Under the pieces are notes generated by a model. That model saw nothing but the letters and a program-made list of their open reading frames with translations. It searched no databases and had not been told where the DNA came from. A DNA stretch of 64,000 nt. Source: Halioglobus sp. GTDB lineage: Bacteria; Pseudomonadota; Gammaproteobacteria; Pseudomonadales; Halieaceae. Positions 1 to 9,173 of the stretch are shown here, piece by piece. Both the position numbers and the translations under genes were made by a program. The DNA lies in contig JAGRIH010000043.1 in the NCBI GenBank assembly GCA_020443345.1, forward strand, positions 1 through 64,000, read 5' to 3'. The stretch's first letter is position 1, and each line of letters opens with the position of its first letter.

Positions 1-1108
1 GCAGGTTGGCCTCCACCATTTCCTTTTTGGCGCGCCGGGCGCGCGCTTCACCCATCGACATGCGGCGATTGATTTCCTTGATCTCAGACACGCTCAAACC
101 GCTGTTTTCCTCGACCTGGGAGATGCGTCGCTGCAGGCGCTGGAAGGTCTCTTTGTGCGCGGACAGTCTGGCGCCGTAGTCTTTCTTGCGCGACAGGCGC
201 GTCACCCACTTCGGGTCAGACTCCGAGCCCTGGAAAGAGACGATGAAATCCTTGCGCGGCATGCCGCACTCGCGGACCGCCAGGCGCATGATTTCCCGCT
301 CCTGGTCGCGCACCGCGGCCAGGATATTGCGCGGCGTGTCGGTCAGCGGCTCGGAAATTCGCGGCGTGAGCTTGAAAAACTTGAACAGTTCGCCGAGTTT
401 TTCCATTTCTTTGATGCTGGCCTTGTCGCCGCGGCCCTTCGCGGCAATGGCCTTTTCTGTCTTGTTGTACTGGCGCTTGAGGGCGGTAAAGCGCTTCTTG
501 GCCTCGACCGGGTCGGGGCCCGAATCGGTCTCGTCGTCGTCGCTCGACGGCGTGCTCTCAGCCACTTCGGCAGCGGAGGGCACGTGTTCGGCGGGGTCGA
601 GGTAGCCCACCATGATGTCGGCCAGGCGCCGTTCCTCCCTGGCGACCAGATCGTACTCGTCCAGCACCTGCTTTACCGCGCCGGGGTAGTGGGCCAGGGC
701 GGCCATCATTTCGCGAATGCCCTCCTCGATGCGTTTGGCGATGACAATTTCGCCCTCGCGGGTGAGCAGTTCGACGGTGCCCATTTCACGCATGTACATG
801 CGCACCGGGTCGGTGGTGCGGCCCGCTTCGGTTTCCACCGCGGCCAGCGCGGCGGCGGCTTCCGCCGCGGCGATGTCATCGGCGGAGGCATCGCCTTCGG
901 CCATCAGCAGTTCATCGGCATCCGGCGCCACTTCGAACACCTGTATGCCCATGTCGTTGATCATCTGGATGATGTCTTCAACCTGATCCGGGTCCGAAAT
1001 GTCCTCCGGCAGGTGGTCGTTCACCTCCGCGTAGGTCAGGTAGCCCTGGTCCTTGCCCCTCGCGATAAGGTCTTTCAGGCGGGACTGCTGTTGTACGACA
1101 TCGGTCAT
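1..1108 (-). CDS. rpoD: RNA polymerase sigma-70 factor RpoD (3' part beyond window)
   Basis: Primary sigma factor that directs RNA polymerase to housekeeping promoters. The first ~369 residues are in the window, reading from ATG at 1108 towards base 1; the rest (regions 2.3-4) lies off the left edge. Visible are the N-terminal region 1.1 (starting MTDVVQQQSRLKDLIARGKDQG), region 1.2 with the DPVRMYMREMG motif that contacts promoter DNA, and the non-conserved acidic insert (SSDDDETDSGPD) typical of proteobacterial RpoD. It is the last gene of the macromolecular synthesis block rpsU-yqeY-dnaG-rpoD. A gap of 273 bp separates it from dnaG, long enough for its own promoter, as in other gammaproteobacteria, but I did not find a clear one. 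Identification is certain; only the C-terminus is missing. Confidence 0.97.
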   Translation of the reverse strand, partial: MTDVVQQQSRLKDLIARGKDQGYLTYAEVNDHLPEDISDPDQVEDIIQMINDMGIQVFEVAPDADELLMAEGDASADDIAAAEAAAALAAVETEAGRTTDPVRMYMREMGTVELLTREGEIVIAKRIEEGIREMMAALAHYPGAVKQVLDEYDLVAREERRLADIMVGYLDPAEHVPSAAEVAESTPSSDDDETDSGPDPVEAKKRFTALKRQYNKTEKAIAAKGRGDKASIKEMEKLGELFKFFKLTPRISEPLTDTPRNILAAVRDQEREIMRLAVRECGMPRKDFIVSFQGSESDPKWVTRLSRKKDYGARLSAHKETFQRLQRRISQVEENSGLSVSEIKEINRRMSMGEARARRAKKEMVEANL

Positions 1109-1381
1109 TAAAAGGGCACCTTAAGCGTTCGAGAAATGCAAAAAAAAGTCAGCCGGCAATTATAACCGCAAACACCTTCACTCGACCAGTTGCAAGCAGC
1201 GTAAAGTCGCGAAACCCGACCGGGTTGGACCCGCGATTCATCCACCTGCCGACCTGTCGTTACATGGGGGTGATCGCGTGCCAAAACAAGTGGCTTCCTG
1301 CGAGCGCCGCGGCTGACAGACAGCCCTGCAGGTGGCGTGTGTTTTACCCGGCGGGTTACAACCGGATCGTGACGGGCGGGC

Positions 1382-3256
1382 TCAACGCTTGTGTCTGTCG
1401 CTGCGTTCGGCATCGCGCTGCAGTTTCTCCCGCAGCAGTTCCCTCAGTCGCTGCTTTTCCACATCGCTGATTTCAGCGTAGTTGGTGAGCTTCAGTTTGT
1501 CGACCTGCGCGGCGAGTTTCGAGCGCTGCGGCAGGCGTGCCAGGGCCTGCATGGTATCGACAAACTGCCGCTCTATACCCTCCCTGGGAACGAGCCGCTC
1601 CTGGCCGGCCAGGCGGTTGAGCAGATCGCCCTCGGGTGTGTCGTACCAGTGGCCCAGCAGCATCGCCGTGCTGGATTCCGGCCGGCGCGACAACAGAGCC
1701 AGCAGTTCCCGCAGCAGGGCGATGTCGTCGCCCTGCAGTTCCGCCAGGGGAGTGGGGTCGGCCAGGCGGGCAATGTCCGGCTGGTGCAGGAGCAGGGCGA
1801 TGGCGGCCTGTGCCAGATTGGAGTAGCCCGTACATGCGGGTTCCAGCGCGGCGCGCTGGCGCGGCGGCCGGGCGCGGGGGGGCCGCGCCGGATCCCCGAC
1901 GCCCTGCGGTTGCGGGGCTGTTGGGCCGGGCGGCGGTGCGGCGGACGGCGACGCGGCCAGTTGCAGCAGGCCGGTCAATTCCAGGCCGGTGCGCTGCGCC
2001 AGTTCCCGGAACATAAGCTGGCGATAGACGCCCTCCGGCAGTTGCCGGATGTAGGGCAGTGCCAGCTTGCTCAGGCGGGCGCGACCGTCCAGCGTGGCGA
2101 GATCGACACCGCCGGCCACGGACTCGAACAGGAACGTCTCCAGGGGCAGGGCGCCTTGCAGCAGGCGCTCGAAACCCTGTGCGCCGCTGCCGCGCACGAG
2201 GGTGTCCGGGTCCTCGCCTTCGGGCAGAAACAGAAAGCGCGCCTGGCGGCCGTCTTCCATGCAGGGCAGGGCCGCTTCCAGGGCGCGAAAGGCCGCCTGG
2301 CGCCCGGCGGCGTCGCCGTCAAAGCAGAACACCACTTCCGGGCACAGGCGGTAGATGCGTTCCAGGTGGGTCCTGCTGGTGGCGGTGCCCAGGGTGGCGG
2401 TGGCGTTGCTGATGCCGTACTGCGCCAGGGCGATGACATCCATATAGCCCTCTACCACCAGGATGCGCCGCAGTGAGCGATTGGCCTGGCGGGCCTGGAA
2501 CAGGCCGTACAGTTCGCGGCCCTTGTGGAAGATGTCGGTCTCGGGGGAGTTGAGGTACTTCGGCTTGTCGTCGCCCAGCACGCGCCCGCCAAAGGCGACG
2601 ACCCGGCCGCGCTGGTCGCGAATGGGAAACACGACGCGGTCGCGGAAGCGGTCATAGACTCTGCCCGCCTCGTTCTCCACCAGCATGCCGCCGTCCCTGA
2701 GCAGTGCGCGGTGCGCGTCGGTGTCACCCATGGCCGCGAGCAGGTTGTCCCAGCCCGGCGGCGCGAAACCCAGGTTGAATTGTTTGGCGATGGCGCCGCT
2801 GAGTCCGCGCTCCTTGAGATAGGCCACGGCGCGGCCGGCGCGGGGGTGGCTGCGCAACTGCTGCTGGTAGTAGCCCGCGACCTTTTCCAGCAGGGCGTAC
2901 AGCGCCCGGTTGCCCCGCTCGCGCGCGGCCGCTCGCTGCTGGCCCGGACCGCCCGCTTCGCGCGGCACTTCCAGGCCGGCGGCGCTGGCCAGGGTCTCCA
3001 CCGCCCGGGGGAATTCCAGGTTGTCGTAATCCATCAAAAAGCCCAGCGCGTTGCCGCCGGCACCGCAGCCGAAGCAATAGAAAAATTGCTTTTGCGGGTT
3101 GACGCTGAAGGAGGGCGTTTTTTCGTCGTGAAAGGGGCACCGCGCGGTGTAGTTCTTGCCGGATTTTTTCAGCTTGACGCGCCGGTCGATCACCTCGACG
3201 ATGTCGACGCGCTCCAGCAGGTCATCCAGGAAAGCTTGGGGTATCCGTCCGGCCAT
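1382..3256 (-). CDS. dnaG: DNA primase DnaG
   Basis: Synthesises RNA primers for chromosomal replication together with DnaB helicase. The 624-residue protein has the family's usual length. The N-terminal zinc-ribbon ligands are visible as Cys40, His43, Cys61 and Cys64 (CPFH...CFGC). The Toprim core follows with the acidic motif VVEGYMDV and the metal-binding FCFDGDAAGR. The C-terminal third is the DnaB-binding helical domain, preceded by a Pro/Ala-rich linker around residues 430-465. The gene sits between yqeY and rpoD on the same strand, the standard order for this block in Pseudomonas-like gammaproteobacteria. The start ATG at 3256 gives the usual MAGRIP beginning, so no alternative start is needed. 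Confidence 0.98.
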   Translation of the reverse strand: MAGRIPQAFLDDLLERVDIVEVIDRRVKLKKSGKNYTARCPFHDEKTPSFSVNPQKQFFYCFGCGAGGNALGFLMDYDNLEFPRAVETLASAAGLEVPREAGGPGQQRAAARERGNRALYALLEKVAGYYQQQLRSHPRAGRAVAYLKERGLSGAIAKQFNLGFAPPGWDNLLAAMGDTDAHRALLRDGGMLVENEAGRVYDRFRDRVVFPIRDQRGRVVAFGGRVLGDDKPKYLNSPETDIFHKGRELYGLFQARQANRSLRRILVVEGYMDVIALAQYGISNATATLGTATSRTHLERIYRLCPEVVFCFDGDAAGRQAAFRALEAALPCMEDGRQARFLFLPEGEDPDTLVRGSGAQGFERLLQGALPLETFLFESVAGGVDLATLDGRARLSKLALPYIRQLPEGVYRQLMFRELAQRTGLELTGLLQLAASPSAAPPPGPTAPQPQGVGDPARPPRARPPRQRAALEPACTGYSNLAQAAIALLLHQPDIARLADPTPLAELQGDDIALLRELLALLSRRPESSTAMLLGHWYDTPEGDLLNRLAGQERLVPREGIERQFVDTMQALARLPQRSKLAAQVDKLKLTNYAEISDVEKQRLRELLREKLQRDAERSDRHKR

Positions 3257-3376
3257 CGGGGCAGCACTGAGAGTGATCGAACAGTGTATTGAACCACGCC
3301 GCCCGGGGAATGTTTAGTGGTGTCTGCTGCGCCGCGCGAATATATACCGCCCGAAACGGCGCGGGAGCGGCGCAGC

Positions 3377-3832
3377 TCAGCCGGCCAGGCGCGCCTTGAC
3401 CAGCTTGCTGACAGCGCCCATATCGGCGCGGCCCTGCAGTTGCGGCTTGAGCGCGGCCATGACGGGGCCCATGGCCTGCATGCCACTGGCCCCGCTGGCG
3501 GCAATCGCCGCGTCCACCATCTGCACCAGTTCCTCCTCGCTGAGCTGCGCGGGCAGGAACTCCTGGATGACCGCTATTTCGGCGTCTTCGACGGCGGCCA
3601 GTTCCTCGCGACCGGCATCGCGGTACTGCCGGGCGGAGTCGCGGCGCTGCTTGAGCATTTTATCCAGAATGGCCAGTACGCGCGCATCATCGAGTTCGAT
3701 GCGCTCATCGACTTCGACGCGCTTGAATTCCGCCTGCATGAGCCGGATGGTACCCAGACGCTCCTTGTCACGGGCTCTCATGGCGGCCTTCATGGCGGCC
3801 TTGACTATCTCCGTGAGGGGCGGCTTGCTCAT
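3377..3832 (-). CDS. yqeY: GatB/YqeY domain protein
   Basis: Small protein homologous to the tail domain of the GatB subunit of tRNA-dependent amidotransferase. Its exact role is not settled; the domain is thought to bind tRNA. The 151-residue sequence begins with helical, Lys/Arg-rich residues and carries the family's IVIQEFLPAQLSEEEL-type segment near residue 90 and a conserved GPVMAALKPQLQGRAD stretch near the C-terminus. It lies between rpsU (44 bp upstream) and dnaG (120 bp downstream) on the same strand. This is the normal position of the gene in Pseudomonas and relatives, which supports co-transcription with the ribosomal protein. Confidence 0.95.
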   Translation of the reverse strand: MSKPPLTEIVKAAMKAAMRARDKERLGTIRLMQAEFKRVEVDERIELDDARVLAILDKMLKQRRDSARQYRDAGREELAAVEDAEIAVIQEFLPAQLSEEELVQMVDAAIAASGASGMQAMGPVMAALKPQLQGRADMGAVSKLVKARLAG

Positions 3833-3876
3833 GGCGCGGGGATAATGGCGGGCGCTGGGGCGTGCTTGCGTGCCTG

Positions 3877-4092
3877 CTAGTACAGGCGCACGCGCTTGCG
3901 GTTTTCCCGGGAGAGTTTTTTCAGGTGGCGTTTGACCGCGGCAGCAGAGGCGCGCTTGCGCACGGTGGTGGGTTTTTCATAGTGTTCGCGCTTGCGCACT
4001 TCGGCGAGTACGCCGGCTTTTTCGCAGGAGCGCTTGAAGCGGCGCAGGGCCACGTCAAACGGCTCGTTTTCCTTGATCTTGATATGCGGCAT
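3877..4092 (-). CDS. rpsU: 30S ribosomal protein S21
   Basis: Small subunit protein of 71 residues that helps 30S subunits engage mRNA during initiation. The sequence begins [20 protein letters not shown] and ends with the very basic [10 protein letters not shown] tail expected of S21. A longer reading frame begins six codons upstream, but the ATG at 4092 gives the conserved N-terminus and is the right start. It is the first gene of the block rpsU-yqeY-dnaG-rpoD and is divergent from tsaD. A possible promoter lies 60-90 bp upstream (listed separately). Confidence 0.98.
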   Translation of the reverse strand: MPHIKIKENEPFDVALRRFKRSCEKAGVLAEVRKREHYEKPTTVRKRASAAAVKRHLKKLSRENRKRVRLY

Positions 4093-4154
4093 GCAGTCTT
4101 TACCTGTCACGTTTGATTTGGACGGCTCCTGCCGTCGGCTGAAAGGGCGCGCAT

Positions 4155-4181
4155 TTTATACTTATCAGTGCGCATTTGCAA
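4155..4181 (-). promoter_or_regulatory. Putative sigma-70 promoter of rpsU operon
   Basis: On the minus strand TTGCAA (4181-4176) is followed after 15 bp by TATAAA (4160-4155), about 60 bp before the rpsU start. The -10 hexamer matches well, but the spacer is shorter than the ideal 17 bp, so the exact -35 may be shifted by a base or two. The position in the rpsU-tsaD divergent gap is what is expected for this operon. This is read from sequence only. Confidence 0.45.
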
Positions 4182-4342
4182 AGCCAAAACCCCGCCGGAC
4201 GCACAGCTCGGACCGCACCGGACACGGGCGCGCGGCAGCGGCCGGGTTGGCCCGGGCGCATTGCTCCATTATCATGCGTGCTGCAACTGGCCGCGCCGCT
4301 CGCCGAGCGCCACTGCGTCAACCCGCCAGGGCCTGTGTGACC

Positions 4343-5413
4343 ATGCTGATACTGGGTATCGAGACATCCTGCGATGAAACCGGCCTGGCGCTGTACGATA
4401 CCGCGCGCGGCCTGCTGGCGCACGCCCTGTTCAGCCAGGTGGACGTCCATGTCGAATACGGCGGAGTGGTACCGGAGCTGGCCTCGCGCGATCATGTGCG
4501 CAAAGCCCTGCCGCTGCTCGACGAGGTGCTGGCGCGGGCCGGCTGCCGCGGCGCCGATATCGACGGTATCGCCTACACCGCCGGCCCCGGCCTGGTGGGG
4601 GCGCTGATGGTGGGTGCCACCCTGGCGCGGGCGCTGGCCTGGGGCTGGGGTGTGCCGGTGCTCGGTGTGCACCATATGGAGGGCCATTTGCTGGCGCCCA
4701 TGCTGGAGGACGAACACCCCGAGTTCCCTTTTGTCGCGCTGCTGGTATCCGGCGGCCATACACAGTTGGTGCGGGTCGACGGCATCGGCCGCTACCGGCT
4801 GCTGGGCGAGTCCCTGGACGACGCCGCCGGCGAGGCCTTTGACAAGACCGCCAAGATGCTCGGCCTGCCCTACCCCGGAGGGCCGCAGATTGCGCGCCTG
4901 GCGCAGCGCGGCGAGCCGGGTCGCTTTCATTTCCCGCGTCCCATGGTGAACCGGCCGGGACTGGATTTCAGTTTCAGCGGGCTCAAGACTCACGCGCTCA
5001 ACACGGTCGAAGGGTGCCGCGGCGCAGGCGAATTGAGTGAGCGGGACGCCTGCGATATCGCCTGCGCCTTCGAGAACGCGGTGGTGGCCACGCTGGTCGT
5101 CAAGTGCCGCCGGGCGCTGCGCCAGGAGGGTCTTGACACCCTGATAATCGCGGGCGGAGTGAGCGCTAACACAAAACTCAGGGCTGAGTTGCAAAGGGCT
5201 CTGGTCAAAGACCGGGCCAGAGTGTTTTATCCCGCGCCGCAGTTCTGCACCGACAATGGCGCCATGATCGCCTACGCCGGGGCGCAGCGCCTGCTGGCCG
5301 GGCAGGCCGATGACGGCGACAGCCAGGTGCGCCCGCGCTGGCCCATGGAAACGCTGCCGCCGCTGCCGGCGCGCGCCCCCCGAGGCCGTCTCCCCGGTGA
5401 CCGGCGCGTATGA
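4343..5413 (+). CDS. tsaD: tRNA N6-adenosine threonylcarbamoyltransferase TsaD
   Basis: Catalyses transfer of the threonylcarbamoyl group to A37 of ANN-decoding tRNAs, working with TsaB and TsaE. The 356-residue sequence starts at ATG 4343 with [10 protein letters not shown], the hallmark of the Kae1/TsaD ASKHA fold. The metal-binding HMEGH motif is near residues 111-115, and [29 protein letters not shown] and the late [10 protein letters not shown] motifs are all present. The reading frame stays open further upstream, but that extension has no family homology. It is divergent from rpsU, as in Pseudomonas. There plsY and folB usually come next; here the following sequence is a palindromic repeat and an unrelated secreted protein gene. 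Confidence 0.97.
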   Translation: MLILGIETSCDETGLALYDTARGLLAHALFSQVDVHVEYGGVVPELASRDHVRKALPLLDEVLARAGCRGADIDGIAYTAGPGLVGALMVGATLARALAWGWGVPVLGVHHMEGHLLAPMLEDEHPEFPFVALLVSGGHTQLVRVDGIGRYRLLGESLDDAAGEAFDKTAKMLGLPYPGGPQIARLAQRGEPGRFHFPRPMVNRPGLDFSFSGLKTHALNTVEGCRGAGELSERDACDIACAFENAVVATLVVKCRRALRQEGLDTLIIAGGVSANTKLRAELQRALVKDRARVFYPAPQFCTDNGAMIAYAGAQRLLAGQADDGDSQVRPRWPMETLPPLPARAPRGRLPGDRRV

Positions 5414-5531
5414 AAATATCTCCAGTACATTACGGACGAATAGATCTGTTCTCTTGTATTGCTTTAGACATCCCGCGCTCATTTTTCTTTTGTTTGCCCC
5501 TGCAAGCGGAACTGGATTCTATAGCTGTTCT

Positions 5532-5582
5532 GGGGCCTGTTCACATTATCTGAGGGCCGCCTCGGATAGTGTGAACAGCCTA
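5532..5582. repeat. Palindromic repeat (hairpin) downstream of tsaD
   Basis: Two near-perfect inverted arms, CTGTTCACATTATCTGAGG (from 5537) and CCTCGGATAGTGTGAACAG (to 5579), face each other across only a few bases. Three mismatches are visible in about 20 paired positions. The left arm, GGGGCCTGTTCACATTAT, recurs in reverse orientation at 34635-34664, so this is a dispersed repeat and not only a terminator of tsaD. No T-run follows the stem. It may be a transposon-end-derived element. Confidence 0.6.
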
Positions 5583-5712
5583 GCTTGACTGAGAGTTTAT
5601 TTTTCAGAGTAAAACCACTGATTACGTTTTGTCGGTACTTTTTTTCTATCGTTTCTTGGCGAATCACTTGCCGGGTCTTATGGTGAGACAATAGTTATTG
5701 GAGGGGAAAACA

Positions 5713-6867
5713 TTGAGTAAAACTTTCGCAATACATCACTCGGCTGCAATTTTGTCGTCCGTTATTTCCGCTCTTATTCTCCTAACACACACACCAAATA
5801 GCCTCTCCCTTGAGTTGGGGGAGCCCCCGACACCTGCGACAGCCCCCAAAGGCGAGATCCCTGCCCCCACGCCCCGTGGTAATTTGATACAGGGGCGGGC
5901 AGTCGATAACGGCAGCGTCGATATTCAGAATCGCGAGGCAGTACGCTTGCTTTATATTAATAATTATCTTCCCTCCAATGGCGTGCCCATGGGCTTCACC
6001 GGGGATATCGCTTCCTGTCACGCCGGAGATACATCTCAAGCCTACAAGGATGCCACTCTGGCCAGAATAAACTATTTTCGTAGTATGGCAGGCGTGGCCC
6101 CCAGTATTGCATTCGATCCTGTGTACAGCAGCAAAGCTCAGGAGGCTGCACTAATGATGGCCGCACAGCGTAGTTTGAGCCATACCCCCTCGGCCGATTC
6201 GTGGACTTGTTACACCGAAGATGGTGCCGAGGCGGCCAGTAGTTCAAACCTGGCTCTTGGCGTGGTGGGACCTGATGCCATTGACGCCTACATAAGGGAT
6301 TCCGGAGCACATAACTATGCCGTGGGTCATCGCCGCTGGCTGCTTTACCCGCAAACACAACTGATGGGAACCGGGAACGTCAGCGCGGCCGCTGTTGCCA
6401 ATAGTGTATGGGTTTTTGACCCCAATATATGGGCCCCTCGGCCAGCAACCCGTGAGGAATATGTCAGTTGGCCGCCACCTGGCCATATTCCCTACCAACT
6501 GGTTCCGCCACGTTGGTCATTTTCTTACGCGGGTGCGGATTTTTCGAGCGCAACTGTGACGATGACTGATGAACACGCCAATAGCCTGCCAGTGGCATTG
6601 GAAACCACTGTTAACGGTTATGGAGAAAACACCCTGGTATGGCTCCCGACCTTGGATGGTCAGGCGCCAGAATGCGATACGCCCTATGCAGTGACTATCG
6701 ATAATGTGGGTATTGACAGTACCCCAACCACATTCAATTACACCGTAATGCTAATCGATCCGGCTGCTACCGACCCGGGAAGTGATCCCCAGTGCACGGC
6801 CGGGGCCGCGGTTAATGCAAGTATTATCTGGTTGTTGATAAAGTCTGCAAACACGGAGGAGGAATAA
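5713..6867 (+). CDS. Secreted CAP (SCP-like) domain protein
   Basis: Predicted exported protein of 384 residues with a CAP/SCP-PR1-like fold; molecular role unknown. A hydrophobic N-terminal segment (HSAAILSSVISALILL) acts as signal sequence and is followed by a Pro-rich linker. The CAP core is recognisable in ARINYFRSMAGVAP, KAQEAALMMAAQRSLSHTP and GHRRWLLYPQTQLMGTG. A C-terminal beta-rich domain follows (residues ~260-365). The start is decided by the ribosome binding site: GGAGGGG at 5700-5706 stands 6 nt before TTG 5713, whereas the upstream in-frame TTG at 5698 would overlap it. The gene is less GC-rich than tsaD and cca on either side and occupies the place where plsY/folB/folK stand in Pseudomonas, which suggests a later arrival. 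Another reading as a protease inhibitor or adhesin cannot be excluded. Confidence 0.85.
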   Translation: MSKTFAIHHSAAILSSVISALILLTHTPNSLSLELGEPPTPATAPKGEIPAPTPRGNLIQGRAVDNGSVDIQNREAVRLLYINNYLPSNGVPMGFTGDIASCHAGDTSQAYKDATLARINYFRSMAGVAPSIAFDPVYSSKAQEAALMMAAQRSLSHTPSADSWTCYTEDGAEAASSSNLALGVVGPDAIDAYIRDSGAHNYAVGHRRWLLYPQTQLMGTGNVSAAAVANSVWVFDPNIWAPRPATREEYVSWPPPGHIPYQLVPPRWSFSYAGADFSSATVTMTDEHANSLPVALETTVNGYGENTLVWLPTLDGQAPECDTPYAVTIDNVGIDSTPTTFNYTVMLIDPAATDPGSDPQCTAGAAVNASIIWLLIKSANTEEE

Positions 6868-7067
6868 GACTCTTGTTTCTCCCTGGAGTCTTACATGGGG
6901 AGAAGGGGGCAGATTTACCTTCAAGCAGTCCTGCAACTGATGCATGTCCCCATTGTTTCATTCGACCCAGGGGTTCAGCAGCACCGACTGGCGTAAAATC
7001 TGCCGCACCTCTTCTGTGATTGCAACGAGTACATTGTTCGCAGTCACCAGTTGGTCATCAAACCAAG

Positions 7068-8288
7068 TCATCGCCGGCGCAGGGCGCTCAACTGCCTGAC
7101 CCGCTCAGTATCGATGGCCTGTCCCAGCGCTTTGCCGGTGAGGCCGCTGTCGCGGAATTGCGCGGCGCTCACGCCCTGCGCCACACGCAAGGCGCGGCGC
7201 AGGTAATCGGCCTGGGGGTAGTCCCGCGCCTCCAGCCCCAGGCGCCCGCGCGCATCCGCCTCACAGGCCAGCAGGAAGGCCTCGAAGCGCTCCGGGCGCC
7301 GCAGCGCGTCCGTCGCCAGCAGCAGTTTGAGCAGTGTCCTGCCGCGCAGCTCGAGGGCGCGGTGGCAGTGGGTGTGGTACTGGCAGACGGCGCGGGCCAG
7401 GTCGCGGTACGGCCCGGGCGCCCGCAGGCGCCGGCAAATCGCCTCCACCAGCGCCAGGCCGCGCTGCTCGTGGGCGATGTGGCGCGGCCAGTCGCGCCGG
7501 GGGGTGGTGCCCTTGCCGACATCGTGCAGCAGCACCGCAAAGCGCACCTCGGGGGCCGGGCTCAGCGCGGCGGCCTGCTGCAGGGCGCGCAGCGTGTGGT
7601 CGCCGGTATCGATCTCGGGGTGGTGCACCGGGTTTTGCGGCACCCCGAACAGGGTGTCCACCTCCGGCAGCAGCCGGGACAGGGCGCCGCACTCGCGCAG
7701 TATCTGCACGAAGACCTCCGGGCTGCGCTCACCCAGCGCCCGCTGCAATTCCACCCACACGCGCTCGTGCGGCAGGTGGGCCAGCTCGTCCTGTCGCACG
7801 ATCTGCCCCATCAACTGCAGGGTCTGACCGGCCACGGTGAACCCCAGGTGCGCGTAGCGGGCGGCAAAGCGGGCGGTGCGCAGCACGCGCAGCGGATCCT
7901 CCACGAAGGCGGGCGAGACATGCCGCAGGATTCTGGCCTCGAGGTCGCGCCGGCCGCCGTAGGGGTCGATGACCTCGCCGCCCGCAGTGCGCGCCATGGC
8001 GTTGACCGTCAGGTCGCGGCGTTGCAGGTCCTCTTCCAGCGTCACCGAGCTGTCGCAGTGCAGGGCAAAGCCGGTGTGGCCGTGTCCGCGCTTGCGCTCG
8101 GTGCGCGCCAGAGCGTATTCCTCCCGGGTTTGCGGGTGCAGGAACACGGGAAAATCCCTGCCCACCTGCTGGTAGCCCCGTTGCAGCAGATCCTGGGGCC
8201 GCGCGCCCACCACCACCCAGTCGCGCTCGGTCACCGGGCAGCCCAGCAATTCGTCGCGCACCGCGCCGCCGACCAGGTAGATTTCCAC
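7068..8288 (-). CDS. cca: CCA-adding enzyme / multifunctional tRNA nucleotidyltransferase
   Basis: Adds or repairs the 3'-terminal CCA of tRNAs. The 406 residues contain the class II nucleotidyltransferase head ([13 protein letters not shown] at 4-16), the ERDWVVVGA motif with the catalytic acidic residues, [10 protein letters not shown], the RNA-binding [13 protein letters not shown] helix and a C-terminal HD domain ([11 protein letters not shown] near residue 255). The HD domain marks the long gammaproteobacterial form with phosphohydrolase activity. The gene starts 3 bp after the apaH stop, so the two are translated together. Its synteny with apaH and rsmA is conserved in Pseudomonas relatives. 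Confidence 0.97.
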   Translation of the reverse strand: MEIYLVGGAVRDELLGCPVTERDWVVVGARPQDLLQRGYQQVGRDFPVFLHPQTREEYALARTERKRGHGHTGFALHCDSSVTLEEDLQRRDLTVNAMARTAGGEVIDPYGGRRDLEARILRHVSPAFVEDPLRVLRTARFAARYAHLGFTVAGQTLQLMGQIVRQDELAHLPHERVWVELQRALGERSPEVFVQILRECGALSRLLPEVDTLFGVPQNPVHHPEIDTGDHTLRALQQAAALSPAPEVRFAVLLHDVGKGTTPRRDWPRHIAHEQRGLALVEAICRRLRAPGPYRDLARAVCQYHTHCHRALELRGRTLLKLLLATDALRRPERFEAFLLACEADARGRLGLEARDYPQADYLRRALRVAQGVSAAQFRDSGLTGKALGQAIDTERVRQLSALRRR

Positions 8289-8291
8289 GCG

Positions 8292-9116
8292 CTATTCCCG
8301 GCACTTGCCGTTGCGGCACTGGCACTGCGTCCACTGGCCCGTCTCGAGCTGGTACAGGGACAGTTTACGGCCCCAGACACAACCGGTATCCAGCGCGATG
8401 GCGTTGGGATTGCCCGTGACGCCCTCCAGGGAGGCCCAGTGGCCGAACAGGATCTTGTCGCCGGCGGTCTTGCGCCCGGGGTGAGCGAACCACGGAGCGA
8501 GCTTCTTTTTCGATTTGTTCGGGGTGGTGCCCTTGCTGGTGAGATCCAGCACGCCTTTTTTGGTGCAAAAGCGCATCCGGGTCAGGTAGTTGGTGATTAC
8601 GCGCAGGCGCGTCATACCGCTGAGGTCATCGGACCAGACGGCCGGCTCGTTACCGTACATGGCCTGAAAAAACACCAGACAGTCGGGGCTGCGCAACACG
8701 GCTTCCACCTCGCCGGCATAGCCCATCGCCTGGCTGACGCTCCACTGCGGCGGTATGCCCGCGTGCACCATGGTAAAGCCGTGTTCGCGGTGGATAAGGG
8801 GCCGGTGCAGCAGCCAATCGAGCAGGGTGTCCCGGTCCGGCGCGGCCAGCAGCTTGTCGAAGGTATCGCTGCGGTGGGGCGCGCGCACCCCGGCTGCCAC
8901 GCCCAGCAGGTGCAGGTCGTGGTTGCCCAGCACCATCACCAGACTGCCCCGCATTTTGTATAAAAAGCGCAGTGTTTTCAGGCACTTGGGGCCGCGGTTG
9001 ACCACGTCGCCCACCGACCACAAAACGTCTTTCGCCGGGTCGAACTGCACTTTGCGCAGCAGGCACTTGAGCGGTTGCAGGCAGCCCTGGATATCACCGA
9101 CGACGTAGGTGCTCAT
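8292..9116 (-). CDS. apaH: Diadenosine tetraphosphatase ApaH (symmetrical)
   Basis: Hydrolyses Ap4A to two ADP and removes Np4 caps from RNA. The 274-residue sequence shows the metallophosphatase signature in order: GDIQGC (7-12), GDVVNRGP, GNHDLHLLG and a C-terminal segment ending in Cys-rich CQCRNGKCRE. It starts 57 bp after rsmA on the same strand. ApaG, which normally lies between rsmA and apaH in gammaproteobacteria, is not present in that short gap. Downstream, cca begins 3 bp after its stop. Confidence 0.96.
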   Translation of the reverse strand: MSTYVVGDIQGCLQPLKCLLRKVQFDPAKDVLWSVGDVVNRGPKCLKTLRFLYKMRGSLVMVLGNHDLHLLGVAAGVRAPHRSDTFDKLLAAPDRDTLLDWLLHRPLIHREHGFTMVHAGIPPQWSVSQAMGYAGEVEAVLRSPDCLVFFQAMYGNEPAVWSDDLSGMTRLRVITNYLTRMRFCTKKGVLDLTSKGTTPNKSKKKLAPWFAHPGRKTAGDKILFGHWASLEGVTGNPNAIALDTGCVWGRKLSLYQLETGQWTQCQCRNGKCRE

Positions 9117-9173
9117 CGGCGCAGGCCCCGCGCCGCGCCCTGTATGCCGACAAGAGACGGGTTGAGTTGTCTA

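Noticed and set aside
155-1111. 318-codon plus-strand frame opposite rpoD
   Set aside because: It is the complement of the conserved RpoD N-terminus in a GC-rich region; low-complexity translation, no homology.
4100-5482. 460-codon minus-strand frame opposite tsaD
   Set aside because: Antisense shadow of tsaD; it would also cover the rpsU promoter region.
7020-8963. 647-codon plus-strand frame opposite cca and apaH
   Set aside because: Spans two well-supported minus-strand genes; composition His/Gln/Ala-rich as expected for a shadow frame.
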